Shown: positions 1 through 7,639 of the stretch, piece after piece
Layout of the letters: each line of letters opens with the position of its first letter
Position numbering within the stretch: position 1 is the stretch's first letter
Program-made: the position numbers and the translations under genes
From: an uncultured Bacilli bacterium
GTDB taxonomy: Bacteria; Bacillota_I; Bacilli_A; RF39; UBA660
Assembly (NCBI GenBank): GCA_934101275.1
Contig: CAKOQM010000027.1
Coordinates: 1-19,153 of the forward strand
Direction of reading: 5' to 3'
Length of the DNA: 19,153 nt
The notes under the pieces: model-generated
What the model was told of the DNA's origin: nothing
The model's input: the letters and a program-made list of their open reading frames with translations, nothing else
Databases searched by the model: none

Positions 1-717
1 AATATAGGAACGAGAAAAAAGTACTGTGACTTACTTTTAAAAACCGATCAAGGTTATATTGGTATTGAGATTAACTCCGAAAGAAAAGATTACCTTCATT
101 GTCGTAACTTAGCTTTTTTATGTAACGTTTATAGTCGTTATACTTTAACAGGTGAAATGTATTCTGAAGATACTTTAATTATTCAATTAAATCTTACCTA
201 TGGCATGTTAAAAAATGATGCTAAAATTTGTCGTACGTATATGCTTACAGATGGTGAAAAAAACTTTGTTCGTAATTTTAAAATTGTTGAATGGAATATG
301 GACAAAGTCTTAAATTATTGGTATGCTAAAGACGAAGTAAACATTGAGAAATTTAAGTATTTAATTATGCTTGATTTAAATGAAGAAGACTTGGCTAAGT
401 TACCAAGAGATAGAAAGGTGATCAAATTTATGAATGAAGTAAAAAAAGTAAATGAAGACCCAGAATTCTTTAGTTATATGACAAAAGAAGAAGATGAAGA
501 AAAGTGTCGAGCTACCGAACTAAAAGAAGCGAATGATGCTGGTTTAGCTGCTGGTATTGATATTGGTAAGTCTGAAGGAAAAGAAGAAGGCAAAAAAGAA
601 CGAAGTATCGAGATAGCCAAAGAGATGCTTAAAAGAAATATTCCTATAAATGATATAATAAGTATCACGAGTCTTTCTGAAGAGGATATTTTAAAACTAA
701 AAGATAGTATCTTATAG
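1..717 (+). CDS. PD-(D/E)XK nuclease family transposase (Rpn/COG5464-like), 5' truncated by window
   Basis: The reading frame is open from base 1, so the start lies outside the window; 238 codons are visible. The segment has an aspartate at visible residue 10 (CDLLLKTDQG) and, after a hydrophobic strand, GIEIN with Glu23 and Asn25. This is the D...ExQ/N arrangement of the Rpn/PDDEXK transposase-like nucleases, where the textbook lysine is often replaced. The C-terminus is the typical tail of these proteins: a charged Gly/Glu/Lys-rich stretch (GKSEGKEEGKKER) followed by a small helical bundle with a repeated I-P-I-N-D-I-I-S-I pattern. Family members act as recombination-promoting DNA endonucleases and are multi-copy in gut Firmicutes. 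A terminator follows 22 bases after the stop. The family call is good; activity cannot be judged without the N-terminus. Confidence 0.75.
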   Translation, partial: NIGTRKKYCDLLLKTDQGYIGIEINSERKDYLHCRNLAFLCNVYSRYTLTGEMYSEDTLIIQLNLTYGMLKNDAKICRTYMLTDGEKNFVRNFKIVEWNMDKVLNYWYAKDEVNIEKFKYLIMLDLNEEDLAKLPRDRKVIKFMNEVKKVNEDPEFFSYMTKEEDEEKCRATELKEANDAGLAAGIDIGKSEGKEEGKKERSIEIAKEMLKRNIPINDIISITSLSEEDILKLKDSIL

Positions 718-739
718 AATCAGAATAAATGAATTGAGT

Positions 740-763
740 AGGACAGAACTATGTCCTTTTTTT
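740..763 (+). terminator. Rho-independent terminator after the nuclease gene
   Basis: Six-base stem AGGACA (740-745) / TGTCCT (752-757) with a 6-base loop, running directly into a run of seven T (757-763). It separates the nuclease gene from the SPOR/radC unit. Confidence 0.75.
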
Positions 764-790
764 CGACAAAAAATAATTTCAAAATATGTT
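763..790 (+). promoter_or_regulatory. Probable promoter of the SPOR-like gene and radC
   Basis: TCGACA (763-768, 5 of 6 to TTGACA), 16-base spacer, TATGTT (785-790, 4 of 6). It begins inside the T-run of the preceding terminator. Transcription would start near 797, which excludes the upstream in-frame ATG at 786 and supports 810 as the start of the next gene. Confidence 0.4.
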
Positions 791-809
791 ATCTTTAAAA
801 AGAGGAAAT

Positions 810-1238
810 ATGAAAAAGAAAATTATAATTTTATTTTTAGCTATTTTAGTTGGAGCGATATTAGCTGTACCGGCTTTAGCTTTAAAAGAAGAAAAAAAGA
901 TGACAACAGATTCGATGTATATTTTACAATTAGGTGTCTTTAAAAATTATGGAAATGCTATTGAAAAAATGTCTCAAATCGATGGAGCTGTTATTTATAA
1001 AAGTAAAGATACTTATTATGTTTTAGCGGGTATTTCAAAGGAAGAGGATAAAATGTCTTCAATTGAAAATTATTTGCAAAATGAAGGCGTTTTATACTAT
1101 AAAAAACAAATGAATATTTTGTATGATGAAGATGCGTACAATAAATATGTTCTTTTGTTAGAAAAAGTGACAGATGTTGAATCTTTAAAAAAGATAAATG
1201 AAAAATTATTAAAAGTGGTGGTACAAAATGAGTCTTAA
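810..1238 (+). CDS. SPOR-like domain membrane or secreted protein
   Basis: 142 aa from ATG 810, which has AGAGG a few bases upstream; an in-frame ATG at 786 is disfavoured because it would overlap the likely -10. The first ~26 residues form a signal peptide or anchor (basic MKKK, then a hydrophobic run ending VPALA). Residues ~37-100 resemble a SPOR domain: YILQLGVFKNYGNA at the first strand, and YYVLAGISKEED at the later strand, matching the family pattern of a β-strand with Q-x-G-x-F and a second strand with a 'V.aG' motif. SPOR domains bind denuded peptidoglycan. The last ~40 residues are a charged helix. The gene overlaps radC by 11 bases, so the two are probably translated together. The fold assignment is by motif only. 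Confidence 0.6.
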   Translation: MKKKIIILFLAILVGAILAVPALALKEEKKMTTDSMYILQLGVFKNYGNAIEKMSQIDGAVIYKSKDTYYVLAGISKEEDKMSSIENYLQNEGVLYYKKQMNILYDEDAYNKYVLLLEKVTDVESLKKINEKLLKVVVQNES

Positions 1239-1908
1239 AATTAAAGAATTACCAAATGAGGAAAAACCAAGAGAAAAAGCAATATGTCATGGTGTCGAGA
1301 GCTTAACCATTCCAGAACTTATTGCTATTCTTATAAAAACGGGAACCAAAGAAGAATCGGCTAAAGATTTAAGCGTACGATTATATAATGAAATCGGTAA
1401 AACAGAAGGCTTAAAAAATTTAAGACTTGCTAGCTTAACGCGTTTAAAGGGCATTGGTACAACAAAAGCTATTAGTTTAATGGCTGCTATCGAACTTGGC
1501 AGGCGACTTAATGAGCCTATAATTTGGGAAAATAAAAAAATACGCGAAACAAAAGACGTTTATCACTATTACAAAGGTTATTTTTATAATGAAGATCAAG
1601 AAAAATTTTTAACTTTATTTTTAAATAGCAAAAATGAAGTATTAAAAGAAAAAATTATTTTTATGGGAACCGCTAACCAAAGTATTGTGCATCCTAGAGA
1701 TATTTTTAAAGAAGCTATTTTAAATAATGCCGTTAAAATAATAGCTATTCATAATCATCCAAGTGGGAATGTTGAGCCAAGTAAAGAAGATATAAAATTT
1801 ACGGAAAAATTAAAGGAGGCAGGTGAGCTTTTATCTATTCCTTTGATAGATCATGTTATTATCGGTAAAAATAGTTATTATAGTTTTTTGGAACAGTCAC
1901 TTATTTAA
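1228..1908 (+). CDS. radC: RadC family JAB1/MPN-domain protein
   Basis: 226 aa, normal length for the family. Residues ~5-95 are the UPF0758 N-terminal region with a helix-hairpin-helix-like element (LTRLKGIGTTKA). Residues ~105-226 are the JAMM/MPN metal-binding domain. The signature HNHPSGN (His175, His177) and S-x-x-D (Ser185, Asp188) are intact, so the zinc site looks complete. RadC was named as a DNA repair protein but its biochemical role is unsettled. The start overlaps the end of the SPOR-like gene, and the ribosome site (GTGGTGG) is weak, suggesting translational coupling. Pairing with a cell-envelope gene is usual, since radC commonly sits near mreB or septum genes in Firmicutes. 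Confidence 0.93.
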   Translation: MSLKIKELPNEEKPREKAICHGVESLTIPELIAILIKTGTKEESAKDLSVRLYNEIGKTEGLKNLRLASLTRLKGIGTTKAISLMAAIELGRRLNEPIIWENKKIRETKDVYHYYKGYFYNEDQEKFLTLFLNSKNEVLKEKIIFMGTANQSIVHPRDIFKEAILNNAVKIIAIHNHPSGNVEPSKEDIKFTEKLKEAGELLSIPLIDHVIIGKNSYYSFLEQSLI

Positions 1909-1918
1909 AACAAAAAAA

Positions 1919-1948
1919 TTGACATTACTTCCTTTCTTTTTGTATAAT
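1919..1948 (+). promoter_or_regulatory. Consensus sigma-A promoter for the VanZ gene
   Basis: TTGACA (1919-1924), 18-base spacer, TATAAT (1943-1948): both hexamers match consensus perfectly. The predicted start near 1955 leaves a ~20-base leader to ATG 1976, with AGAAAGAAG as ribosome site. It lies immediately after the radC stop. Confidence 0.85.
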
Positions 1949-1975
1949 CAATCTGTTTTAGAAAGAAGTTTTAAT

Positions 1976-2410
1976 ATGAAGTACAAAAAAATTGTTGCCT
2001 GGATTTTATTCCTTTTTTGGGCGGTCTTAATTTTTTATTTTTCAAGTCAAACGGGTAGTGAAAGTTCAAGCTTATCAAAGGGCATTATAGAAAATATTTT
2101 TCATGGAATATCGACAGATAAAATCACTTTTTTAATATCTTTATTGAGGAAATTAGCTCATTTTTCAGAGTATTTTATTCTTAGTTTTTTACTTGTTCAT
2201 TTAATATTACAATATAAAAAGATTGGTGCTAAAGAAATAGCCTTAGTTATGTTTTTTTGTTTTCTTTACGCTTCTAGTGATGAATTTCATCAGTCATTTG
2301 TTCCCCATCGTGGACCTTCTTTTTTAGATGTGTTATTAGATTACTCGGGATCTTTATTATTTATTTTATTCTATAACTTTTTCCAAACTTTAAAATTGGA
2401 AAGAGATTGA
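1976..2410 (+). CDS. VanZ family membrane protein
   Basis: 144 aa. ATG 1976 is chosen because a perfect promoter ends at 1948; the longer frame from 1853 would start inside radC upstream of that promoter. Several hydrophobic segments are visible (~6-24, ~65-80, ~88-100, ~118-136). Conserved VanZ features are present: an early F-x-S-S-Q-x-G-x-x-S loop (FSSQTGSESS), KLAHFSEYF (His62, Glu65) and SSDEFHQSFVPHRG (Asp102, Glu103, His105, Gln106) followed by D-x-L-L-D-x-x-G. VanZ proteins are small integral membrane proteins; some give low-level teicoplanin resistance, most have unknown roles. TGA stop, which shows the standard code is used. Confidence 0.9.
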   Translation: MKYKKIVAWILFLFWAVLIFYFSSQTGSESSSLSKGIIENIFHGISTDKITFLISLLRKLAHFSEYFILSFLLVHLILQYKKIGAKEIALVMFFCFLYASSDEFHQSFVPHRGPSFLDVLLDYSGSLLFILFYNFFQTLKLERD

Positions 2411-2445
2411 TGATAAAGATTATGGCAAAATTTTAAGGAGAAGAT

Positions 2446-3000
2446 ATGACAACTGAAGAATGGATGAAAAAGTTAGAACAAGAAATTAAACAATTAGAGT
2501 TTGCTAATAAGTATTGTAAACTGGCTTATTTTAAACTGCAATGTCAAAAAAACATGCTACTTTCGTTGAAAAAAATTTATCGTGTTTTTCCAACATGTTC
2601 TGCATCTATTATATTATTTTATATCCAAAAACAATATCATGTTACGCCCTTTATAATGGATGAAAAAGAAAAAATCTTATTGGATTTAATTAATCCTGTT
2701 GCCCAATTTTTCTTTAGTAATTATAAAGGTAATTATGAATCTATTGCTGAGAATGTTTTTTGGACGTTTTTATACCTTTTTGGTGTTCAAAAAATTGGCA
2801 AATTATTTAAGTTTATGATAAATTATTTAGGGATTGATTCATATGATTCACTTTTGGATGCCAAAATAGAGTATTTAAAAGATGTTGAGTATTATTCTTA
2901 TGATGTTAATTATAGGGAAGAACTATTGAGATTAAAAAAAGAAAATAGGATCTTATTACAAACAGATGAAAAGGAATCTTCGTATGACAAAATTATCTGA
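2446..3000 (+). CDS. Hypothetical protein, partner of the amidoligase gene
   Basis: 184 aa with a strong ribosome site (AAGGAG, 2435-2440) five bases before ATG. I do not recognise a family. It is mostly helical by composition, with an N-terminal amphipathic charged segment (EEWMKKLEQEIKQLEF), three cysteines in the first 50 residues, two moderately hydrophobic stretches (~49-60, ~105-125) and a charged C-terminal helix. No signal peptide. It starts 35 bases after the VanZ gene, and its last 17 bases overlap the start of the amidoligase-like gene, so the two are almost certainly co-translated and may act together. TGA stop. Confidence 0.75.
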   Translation: MTTEEWMKKLEQEIKQLEFANKYCKLAYFKLQCQKNMLLSLKKIYRVFPTCSASIILFYIQKQYHVTPFIMDEKEKILLDLINPVAQFFFSNYKGNYESIAENVFWTFLYLFGVQKIGKLFKFMINYLGIDSYDSLLDAKIEYLKDVEYYSYDVNYREELLRLKKENRILLQTDEKESSYDKII

Positions 3001-3937
3001 ATTAAACTCTTTCGAACTAAAAAAATTTTTAGACGAAATGCAAAAAACACCTTTTTTATATCGTGATACTTTAAATTTTGATTCTGAAAATATTTCTATA
3101 GGGACAGAGATTGAGGTTGAAAATGTTAAATTAAAGAATATAGAAAAATATTTAAAAGAATACCCAAACTGGGAAATAAAACAAGATACATCCTTACGTA
3201 ATGGATTAGAAATTGTCTCGCCTGTTTTTTATAATACAAAAAAAGATTGGCAAACTTTAAAAAAAATTTTAGTGGAGTTAAAAAGAGAAAAAGCAAACTT
3301 TTATTACCATGCTGCTTCTCATTTTCACATTGGTGCCCATGTTCTGGGTGCAGATCTTTCTTCATGGAAACAATTCCTTTTTTTCTATACTTATTATGAA
3401 GATATCATTATGCGTTTTTTCTATGGGGAAAGAATAAGGGAAAGAACAACAGCTAAAACATATGCAGCACCTCTTGCTTCTTTGTTATGTTCTTATTTAG
3501 ATGAAATTAAAAATTTTCAAACTAATATTACTTTATATGATAAATTACCGCTATCCAGATCTTATGCTATAAATTTTCTTGATGCCCGTTTTTCTTCACT
3601 AGATAAAATGTTTTATCATAGTACAATTGAATACCGTGGACCAAATGGTACTTGTGATGAAAGAATATGGCAGAACAACATTAACTTAGGTGTTTTCTTA
3701 ATATTAAAGGCAAAAAAAAATAATAAAGAGTGGGTAAATTATTATGAATTATTGAAAAAACATCCTATCACGGATGGAAGAATTCTTTTTTATAAGTATA
3801 TTCATTTAAAAAAGGCATTAGAATTTTGTGATATCCTGTTTGAAAATGATCTTGATAAAATATATTTTTTGAAACAATATTTAAAAAATTATGAAGAAGA
3901 AAAAACATTAAGCTTTTCCAAAAAAATCATATTTTAA
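2984..3937 (+). CDS. Putative amidoligase family protein
   Basis: 317 aa from ATG 2984, chosen over an in-frame ATG at 2966 because AAGGA (2971-2975) is 8 bases upstream of it. Visible motifs fit the Amidoligase_2 family (COOH-NH2 ligases related to glutamine synthetase/ATP-grasp): IGTEIEVE (Gly40, Glu42, Glu44), a second acidic motif IKQDTSL...LEIVSP (Asp68, Glu76, Pro80), and SHFHIGAH (His113, His115, His119). An Arg/Asn pattern later (EYRGPNGT...WQNNINLG) could complete the active site. Such enzymes form peptide-like amide bonds using ATP and are thought to modify peptides, proteins or cell-wall stems. Downstream is a PBP and mraY, so a wall substrate is possible but inferred only. No signal peptide, so cytoplasmic. 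Confidence 0.65.
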   Translation: MTKLSELNSFELKKFLDEMQKTPFLYRDTLNFDSENISIGTEIEVENVKLKNIEKYLKEYPNWEIKQDTSLRNGLEIVSPVFYNTKKDWQTLKKILVELKREKANFYYHAASHFHIGAHVLGADLSSWKQFLFFYTYYEDIIMRFFYGERIRERTTAKTYAAPLASLLCSYLDEIKNFQTNITLYDKLPLSRSYAINFLDARFSSLDKMFYHSTIEYRGPNGTCDERIWQNNINLGVFLILKAKKNNKEWVNYYELLKKHPITDGRILFYKYIHLKKALEFCDILFENDLDKIYFLKQYLKNYEEEKTLSFSKKIIF

Positions 3938-3978
3938 TAAAATTAATTAAATAAACATAAATTGACATAGGTGATGCT

Positions 3979-5883
3979 ATGTTTTTTTCTGATATCCACA
4001 CACGTATACGCTTTTTTTTCCTACTTGTTTTCTGTTTAATTGTTATTATTGTTGTAAGAGTTTTTTATATTCAAGTGTTTTCCTATGATAAGTTAAGTAC
4101 TTTAGCAGAGAGTCTATGGAGTCGTAAGCTTCCTATTGGTGCTGATCGTGGTGAAATCTATGATCGTAAAGGGCGTGTTTTGGCAACAAATTTAACAACG
4201 ACTTCGCTTGTTTTAATTCCCAATCAAATAAAAAATGCAGAAGATGTCGCGGAAAAATTAAGTACTATTTTAAATTGCAATTATGATGATATGCTTGCTC
4301 ACATGACCAAAAAAACAAGTATCGAACGTGTTCACCCAGAAGGAAGACAACTTTCCTATGATATTGCTTCGCAAATAGAAGAACTTCATTTGGATGGGGT
4401 TTATCTTGTTAAGGAAAGCAAAAGGTATTATCCTTATGGTTCTTTATTATCCCATGTTTTAGGCTATGTTGGAATTGATAATCAAGGTCTTTCAGGTCTT
4501 GAACTCACTTATGATAAATATTTGACCGGCGAAAATGGCGCTATAAAATATTTTTCGGATGGTAAAGGAAATCGCTTAGAATTATCAGAAGTTTATGAAG
4601 AACCTCAAAATGGTGTAAACATGACGCTTACTATTGATTTAGATTTACAACTTGCTGTTGAAAGAGAACTGGATAATGCCGTGATGAAATATAATCCAGA
4701 GCATGCCCTTGCTATTGCTATGGATCCTACCACCGGGGAAGTTTTAGCAATGGCTTCGCGTCCTAATTTTGACTCTAATAATTACCAAAATTATGATACG
4801 GAAACAATTAATCGTAATTTGCCGATCTGGATGACCTATGAACCTGGCTCAACCTTTAAGATCATGACGCTTGCTTCTTCTTTAGAAGAAAAAACAGTCA
4901 ATTTATTTGAAGATACCTATTTTGATTCAGGTTCTGTTTCCGTGGATGGTGCGACTATTCACTGCTGGAAAAGTGGTGGTCATGGTGCTCAGACATATTT
5001 AAACGTCGTTGAAAATAGTTGTAACCCTGGCTTTGTCTCCTTAGGAAATAAACTTGGCGTCCAAAAATTAATGCAGTATATTAAAGAGTTTGGATTTGGT
5101 GAAAAAACGGGTATCGATTTGAATGGGGAATCCAGTGGTATTTTGTTTAATCCAAATAGGATGGGACCTGTGGAACTTGCCACAACGAGTTTTGGCCAAG
5201 GTATTAGTGTGACACCCATTCAGCAAATTACTGCGGTTTCAGCGGTGGTGAATAATGGTCTTCTTTTAAAACCGTATGTGGTGAAAAGTTTAGAAGAACC
5301 TGAGACTAAATCCATTGTAAAATTAAATGAACCTGTGGTCAGAAAAACGGTGATAAGTGAAGAAAGTAGTAAACTCGCTCGATTTGCTTTAGAAAGTGTT
5401 GTGGCAAACGGTTCGGGAAGAAATGCCTACATTGAAAATTACCGTGTTGGGGGTAAAACAGGGACAGCTCAAAAAGTAGAAAATGGACATTATTTAGATG
5501 GCAATTATATTTTATCTTTTATTGGCTTTATGCCTGCGGATAATCCTAAAATCGTTGTTTATGTTTCTATTGATAATCCTAAAGGTGTGACACAGTATGG
5601 AGGAGTCGTCGCCGCTCCTATTGCTAAATCTATTTTAGAAACGGCCATTTCGGTTTTAGATATAGAAAGTTCAGAAGAGGCGATGCCTCGTGAATATAAT
5701 TGGAATGATATCAAATATCAAAAAATTCCGGATGTCACAGGAATGACTGTGGAAGAGGCCAAGAAAAGTTTAAAAGGATATCACCTTGAATACTCCGGTG
5801 AAGGAGAGAATATTATTTATCAAAGTCCTTCAGGAAACTCGTATGTTAAAGAAGGTGGAACCTTACAACTTATGCTTGGATAA
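3979..5883 (+). CDS. Class B penicillin-binding protein with one PASTA domain (SpoVD/PBP2B-like transpeptidase)
   Basis: 634 aa. An N-terminal membrane anchor (~10-31) is followed by the dimerisation/pedestal domain (R-G-x-I-Y-D-R-K-G-R at ~56-66). The transpeptidase domain has all three catalytic motifs: S291-T-F-K294, S347-C-N349 and K493-T-G495. Residues ~582-634 form a single PASTA domain (IPDVTGMTVEEAKKSL onward). It cross-links peptidoglycan outside the membrane, normally with a SEDS glycosyltransferase in septation. One PASTA, rather than two, matches SpoVD more than B. subtilis PBP2B, but in a lineage where sporulation is uncertain it may be the division PBP (FtsI). AGGTGA (3969-3974) serves as ribosome site. 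mraY follows after 83 bases; murE, usually between them, is absent. Confidence 0.93.
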   Translation: MFFSDIHTRIRFFFLLVFCLIVIIVVRVFYIQVFSYDKLSTLAESLWSRKLPIGADRGEIYDRKGRVLATNLTTTSLVLIPNQIKNAEDVAEKLSTILNCNYDDMLAHMTKKTSIERVHPEGRQLSYDIASQIEELHLDGVYLVKESKRYYPYGSLLSHVLGYVGIDNQGLSGLELTYDKYLTGENGAIKYFSDGKGNRLELSEVYEEPQNGVNMTLTIDLDLQLAVERELDNAVMKYNPEHALAIAMDPTTGEVLAMASRPNFDSNNYQNYDTETINRNLPIWMTYEPGSTFKIMTLASSLEEKTVNLFEDTYFDSGSVSVDGATIHCWKSGGHGAQTYLNVVENSCNPGFVSLGNKLGVQKLMQYIKEFGFGEKTGIDLNGESSGILFNPNRMGPVELATTSFGQGISVTPIQQITAVSAVVNNGLLLKPYVVKSLEEPETKSIVKLNEPVVRKTVISEESSKLARFALESVVANGSGRNAYIENYRVGGKTGTAQKVENGHYLDGNYILSFIGFMPADNPKIVVYVSIDNPKGVTQYGGVVAAPIAKSILETAISVLDIESSEEAMPREYNWNDIKYQKIPDVTGMTVEEAKKSLKGYHLEYSGEGENIIYQSPSGNSYVKEGGTLQLMLG

Positions 5884-5914
5884 ATGTCTAATTGTGTCAA
5901 TTAAATGACAAAAA

Positions 5915-5944
5915 AGGACAGGCCTTCCAAATATAGTGTATAAT
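5915..5944 (+). promoter_or_regulatory. Probable promoter of mraY
   Basis: AGGACA (5915-5920, 4 of 6 to TTGACA), 18-base spacer, perfect TATAAT (5939-5944) preceded directly by TG. Same TGTATAAT form and spacer as the VanZ promoter. Just upstream, TAATTG/CAATTA (5889-5894/5898-5903), flanked by TGTC/GACA, makes an imperfect hairpin that could be an operator or weak terminator; its role is unclear. Confidence 0.6.
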
Positions 5945-5966
5945 AGGGATAGGTGGGGTGAAAAAT

Positions 5967-6959
5967 ATGCTTATACTTGCTAAAACAGCACTTGCTATGA
6001 TGCTTGGCTTTATCTTTGCAATCATAACAGGTATTATTGCGATTCCTTTATTGAAAAAAGTAAATTTCCGTCAACATGTTAGTCAATTAATTGGTGATAG
6101 GCACTTAAAAAAAGAAGGTACACCAACTATGGGCGGAATTATCTTTATTATTCCTGTTTTGGTTACCTTGTTTTTGCTTTATTTAAGAGGAAGTATCGAA
6201 TTAAATCATAATTTAATTATTTTGCTTTTCGTCTTTTTAGCTTATTCATTCTTAGGTTTTATCGACGATTGGTTAAAGGTAAAATATCATAATAATCAAG
6301 GGTTACGTATTTCGACGAAGTTTTTAATTCAGATGGTTATCGCTTTAATCTTTTTCTATATTTTTATGAAAAATGGTGGCGAACCGGTTCTTAAGATCTC
6401 GTCTTTAAATCTTGTTTTACCAATGGGCTGGACCTTTGGCCTCTTTATTTTGTTTTTACTGGTTGGAACGAGTAATGCGGTTAATATCACAGATGGCTTA
6501 GATGGCCTTTGTGGAGGATTATCTATGATAGCCTTTGTTGCCTTTGGTATTATTACTTGGAATACCACCTGGATGGAAGGTTATCAAGAAGTGGCCATCT
6601 TCTGTTTCGTCTTAGTTGGGGCCTTATTAGGATTTTTACTCTTTAATTCCAATCCTGCGAAAGTCTTCATGGGAGATTTGGGAAGTCTTTCTTTAGGGGC
6701 AGCGATGGCAACCGTTGCCATTATTACAAGACATGAGTTATCCCTAGCTTTAATCGGTGGTGTTTTCGTGGTTGAAACATTATCTTCCATGATTCAAATT
6801 ATCGCGATTCGTAAGTTTCATAAAAAAGTTTTCAAAATGGCGCCTTTACATCATCATTTTGAACAACTCGGTTACAGTGAAAATGATATTGTTAAAGCCT
6901 TTTATGTGGTTGGTTTAATTCTTGCCATGGCGGCCATTACTTATGGCGTTTGGTTATAA
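5967..6959 (+). CDS. mraY: Phospho-N-acetylmuramoyl-pentapeptide-transferase
   Basis: 330 aa, typical length. ATG 5967 is preferred over GTG 5958, because AGGTGGGG (5951-5958) is then a properly spaced ribosome site and the predicted transcript starts near 5951. MraY transfers phospho-MurNAc-pentapeptide from UDP to undecaprenyl phosphate to make lipid I, the first membrane step of peptidoglycan synthesis. The polytopic membrane protein carries the known signatures: K-x-G-T-P-T-M-G-G near residue ~50, FIDDWLKV (Asp100, Asp101), NITDGLDGL (Asp176, Asp179), FMGDLGSLSLG (Asp237) and the HHHFE triad (His295-297). It follows the class B PBP as in a division/cell-wall cluster, but murD, murG and ftsW are not downstream. 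Confidence 0.97.
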   Translation: MLILAKTALAMMLGFIFAIITGIIAIPLLKKVNFRQHVSQLIGDRHLKKEGTPTMGGIIFIIPVLVTLFLLYLRGSIELNHNLIILLFVFLAYSFLGFIDDWLKVKYHNNQGLRISTKFLIQMVIALIFFYIFMKNGGEPVLKISSLNLVLPMGWTFGLFILFLLVGTSNAVNITDGLDGLCGGLSMIAFVAFGIITWNTTWMEGYQEVAIFCFVLVGALLGFLLFNSNPAKVFMGDLGSLSLGAAMATVAIITRHELSLALIGGVFVVETLSSMIQIIAIRKFHKKVFKMAPLHHHFEQLGYSENDIVKAFYVVGLILAMAAITYGVWL

Positions 6960-6986
6960 AGCATTCTTTTTAAAGTTTGCTTTTTT
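6958..6986 (+). terminator. Weak terminator after mraY
   Basis: AAAGCA (6958-6963) pairs with TGCTTT (6978-6983), followed by TTT. The stem has only two G/C pairs and a 14-base loop, so termination would be inefficient. The stem starts within the mraY stop codon. Confidence 0.35.
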
Positions 6987-6991
6987 AAATG

Positions 6992-7020
6992 TTTAAAATA
7001 CCTTCTAAAGATGATAAGAT
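6992..7020 (+). promoter_or_regulatory. Possible extended -10 promoter of the HAD gene
   Basis: TTTAAA (6992-6997), 17-base spacer, TAAGAT (7015-7020) preceded by TGa, giving a TGnTAAGAT extended -10. The hexamers are weak (4 and 5 of 6). Confidence 0.35.
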
Positions 7021-7038
7021 AGAGATTAGGTGATAAAA

Positions 7039-7524
7039 ATGGTAGAAAGTAAAATTAATGAATTATTTAATAACCCAAAAACAATTTATGTTTTTGATGT
7101 GGATGGTGTTTTAGCCAGACTAGAGCTAGGAGAGTACAACCATTATTTTTATGATGATGAAAAGTGGCAGCAAGCTTTACAAACGCATGATTTTTATGAA
7201 GAAATACGACCTATTTTGAGTATGCAAAAGTTTGTCAAAGAAAGAAATAAGGACAATGTTTATGTCGCGACACGTGTTTATAATGAAGTAGAACATGAAC
7301 AAAAAAAGTCTTTCTTAGAAAAACATTATGGTATCTTACCAAGTCATGTTTATCTTGTTTATAATAATGATGAAAAATTAGATGTCATGCAAAAGATTAA
7401 AGAAAGTCATCCTGATTTAGAAGATAAATATTTTGTGATGATTGATGATACGGTCGAAGTTTTAAATCATATTATGGAAAATTCTTCTTTTAGTACGGTT
7501 CATATTAGTAGTTTCTTACAATAA
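7039..7524 (+). CDS. HAD superfamily hydrolase, small
   Basis: 161 aa from ATG 7039 (TAGGTGA at 7027-7033 is the ribosome site; the in-frame GTG 7030 overlaps it). Motif I is YVFDVDGVLA with the nucleophile Asp20 and Asp22. Motif II is probably Thr78 in VYVATR. Motif IV is MIDDT (Asp136, Asp137). The cap between motif I and II is short and aromatic-rich (YNHYFYDDEKW). The overall pattern resembles 5'-nucleotidase or phosphoserine-type HAD phosphatases acting on small phosphorylated metabolites, but the substrate cannot be predicted. It stands alone between mraY and the sigma factor gene. Confidence 0.75.
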   Translation: MVESKINELFNNPKTIYVFDVDGVLARLELGEYNHYFYDDEKWQQALQTHDFYEEIRPILSMQKFVKERNKDNVYVATRVYNEVEHEQKKSFLEKHYGILPSHVYLVYNNDEKLDVMQKIKESHPDLEDKYFVMIDDTVEVLNHIMENSSFSTVHISSFLQ

Positions 7525-7570
7525 AATGGTCAATTTCCATATTTTAAATGCTATAGAAAAATAAATATTA

Positions 7571-7619
7571 AAGAGCTTCTTACGAAAGTTTGAAACTTTT
7601 TTTTATAATAAGACTCTTA
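7571..7619 (+). promoter_or_regulatory. Hairpin/T-run overlapping a possible ECF-type promoter upstream of the sigma factor gene
   Basis: A short stem AAAGT (7585-7589)/ACTTT (7595-7599) is followed by eight T (7597-7604), which could end the HAD transcript. AAGAG..TCTTA (7571-7582) can also pair with TAAGACTCTT (7610-7619). The same stretch contains TGAAAC (7591-7596), the -35 core of Bacillus SigW-class ECF promoters, directly followed by a T-tract spacer, and ACTC 16 bases later where the -10 should be. A TATAAT (7604-7609) also lies here without a good -35. Any start site near 7620 would leave a short leader to ATG 7640. Confidence 0.4.
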
Positions 7620-7639
7620 TTTAGTGAAGGGTGAGAAAA

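Noticed and set aside
1853..1975. Longer N-terminus of the VanZ protein starting inside radC
   Set aside because: It would start upstream of a perfect TTGACA-N18-TATAAT promoter and encodes a sequence unlike VanZ.
3962..3980. TTGACA just before the PBP gene as a promoter -35
   Set aside because: The -10 would fall inside the coding sequence; the ATG is only 12 bases away. The gene more probably uses an upstream promoter or is read from the amidoligase unit.
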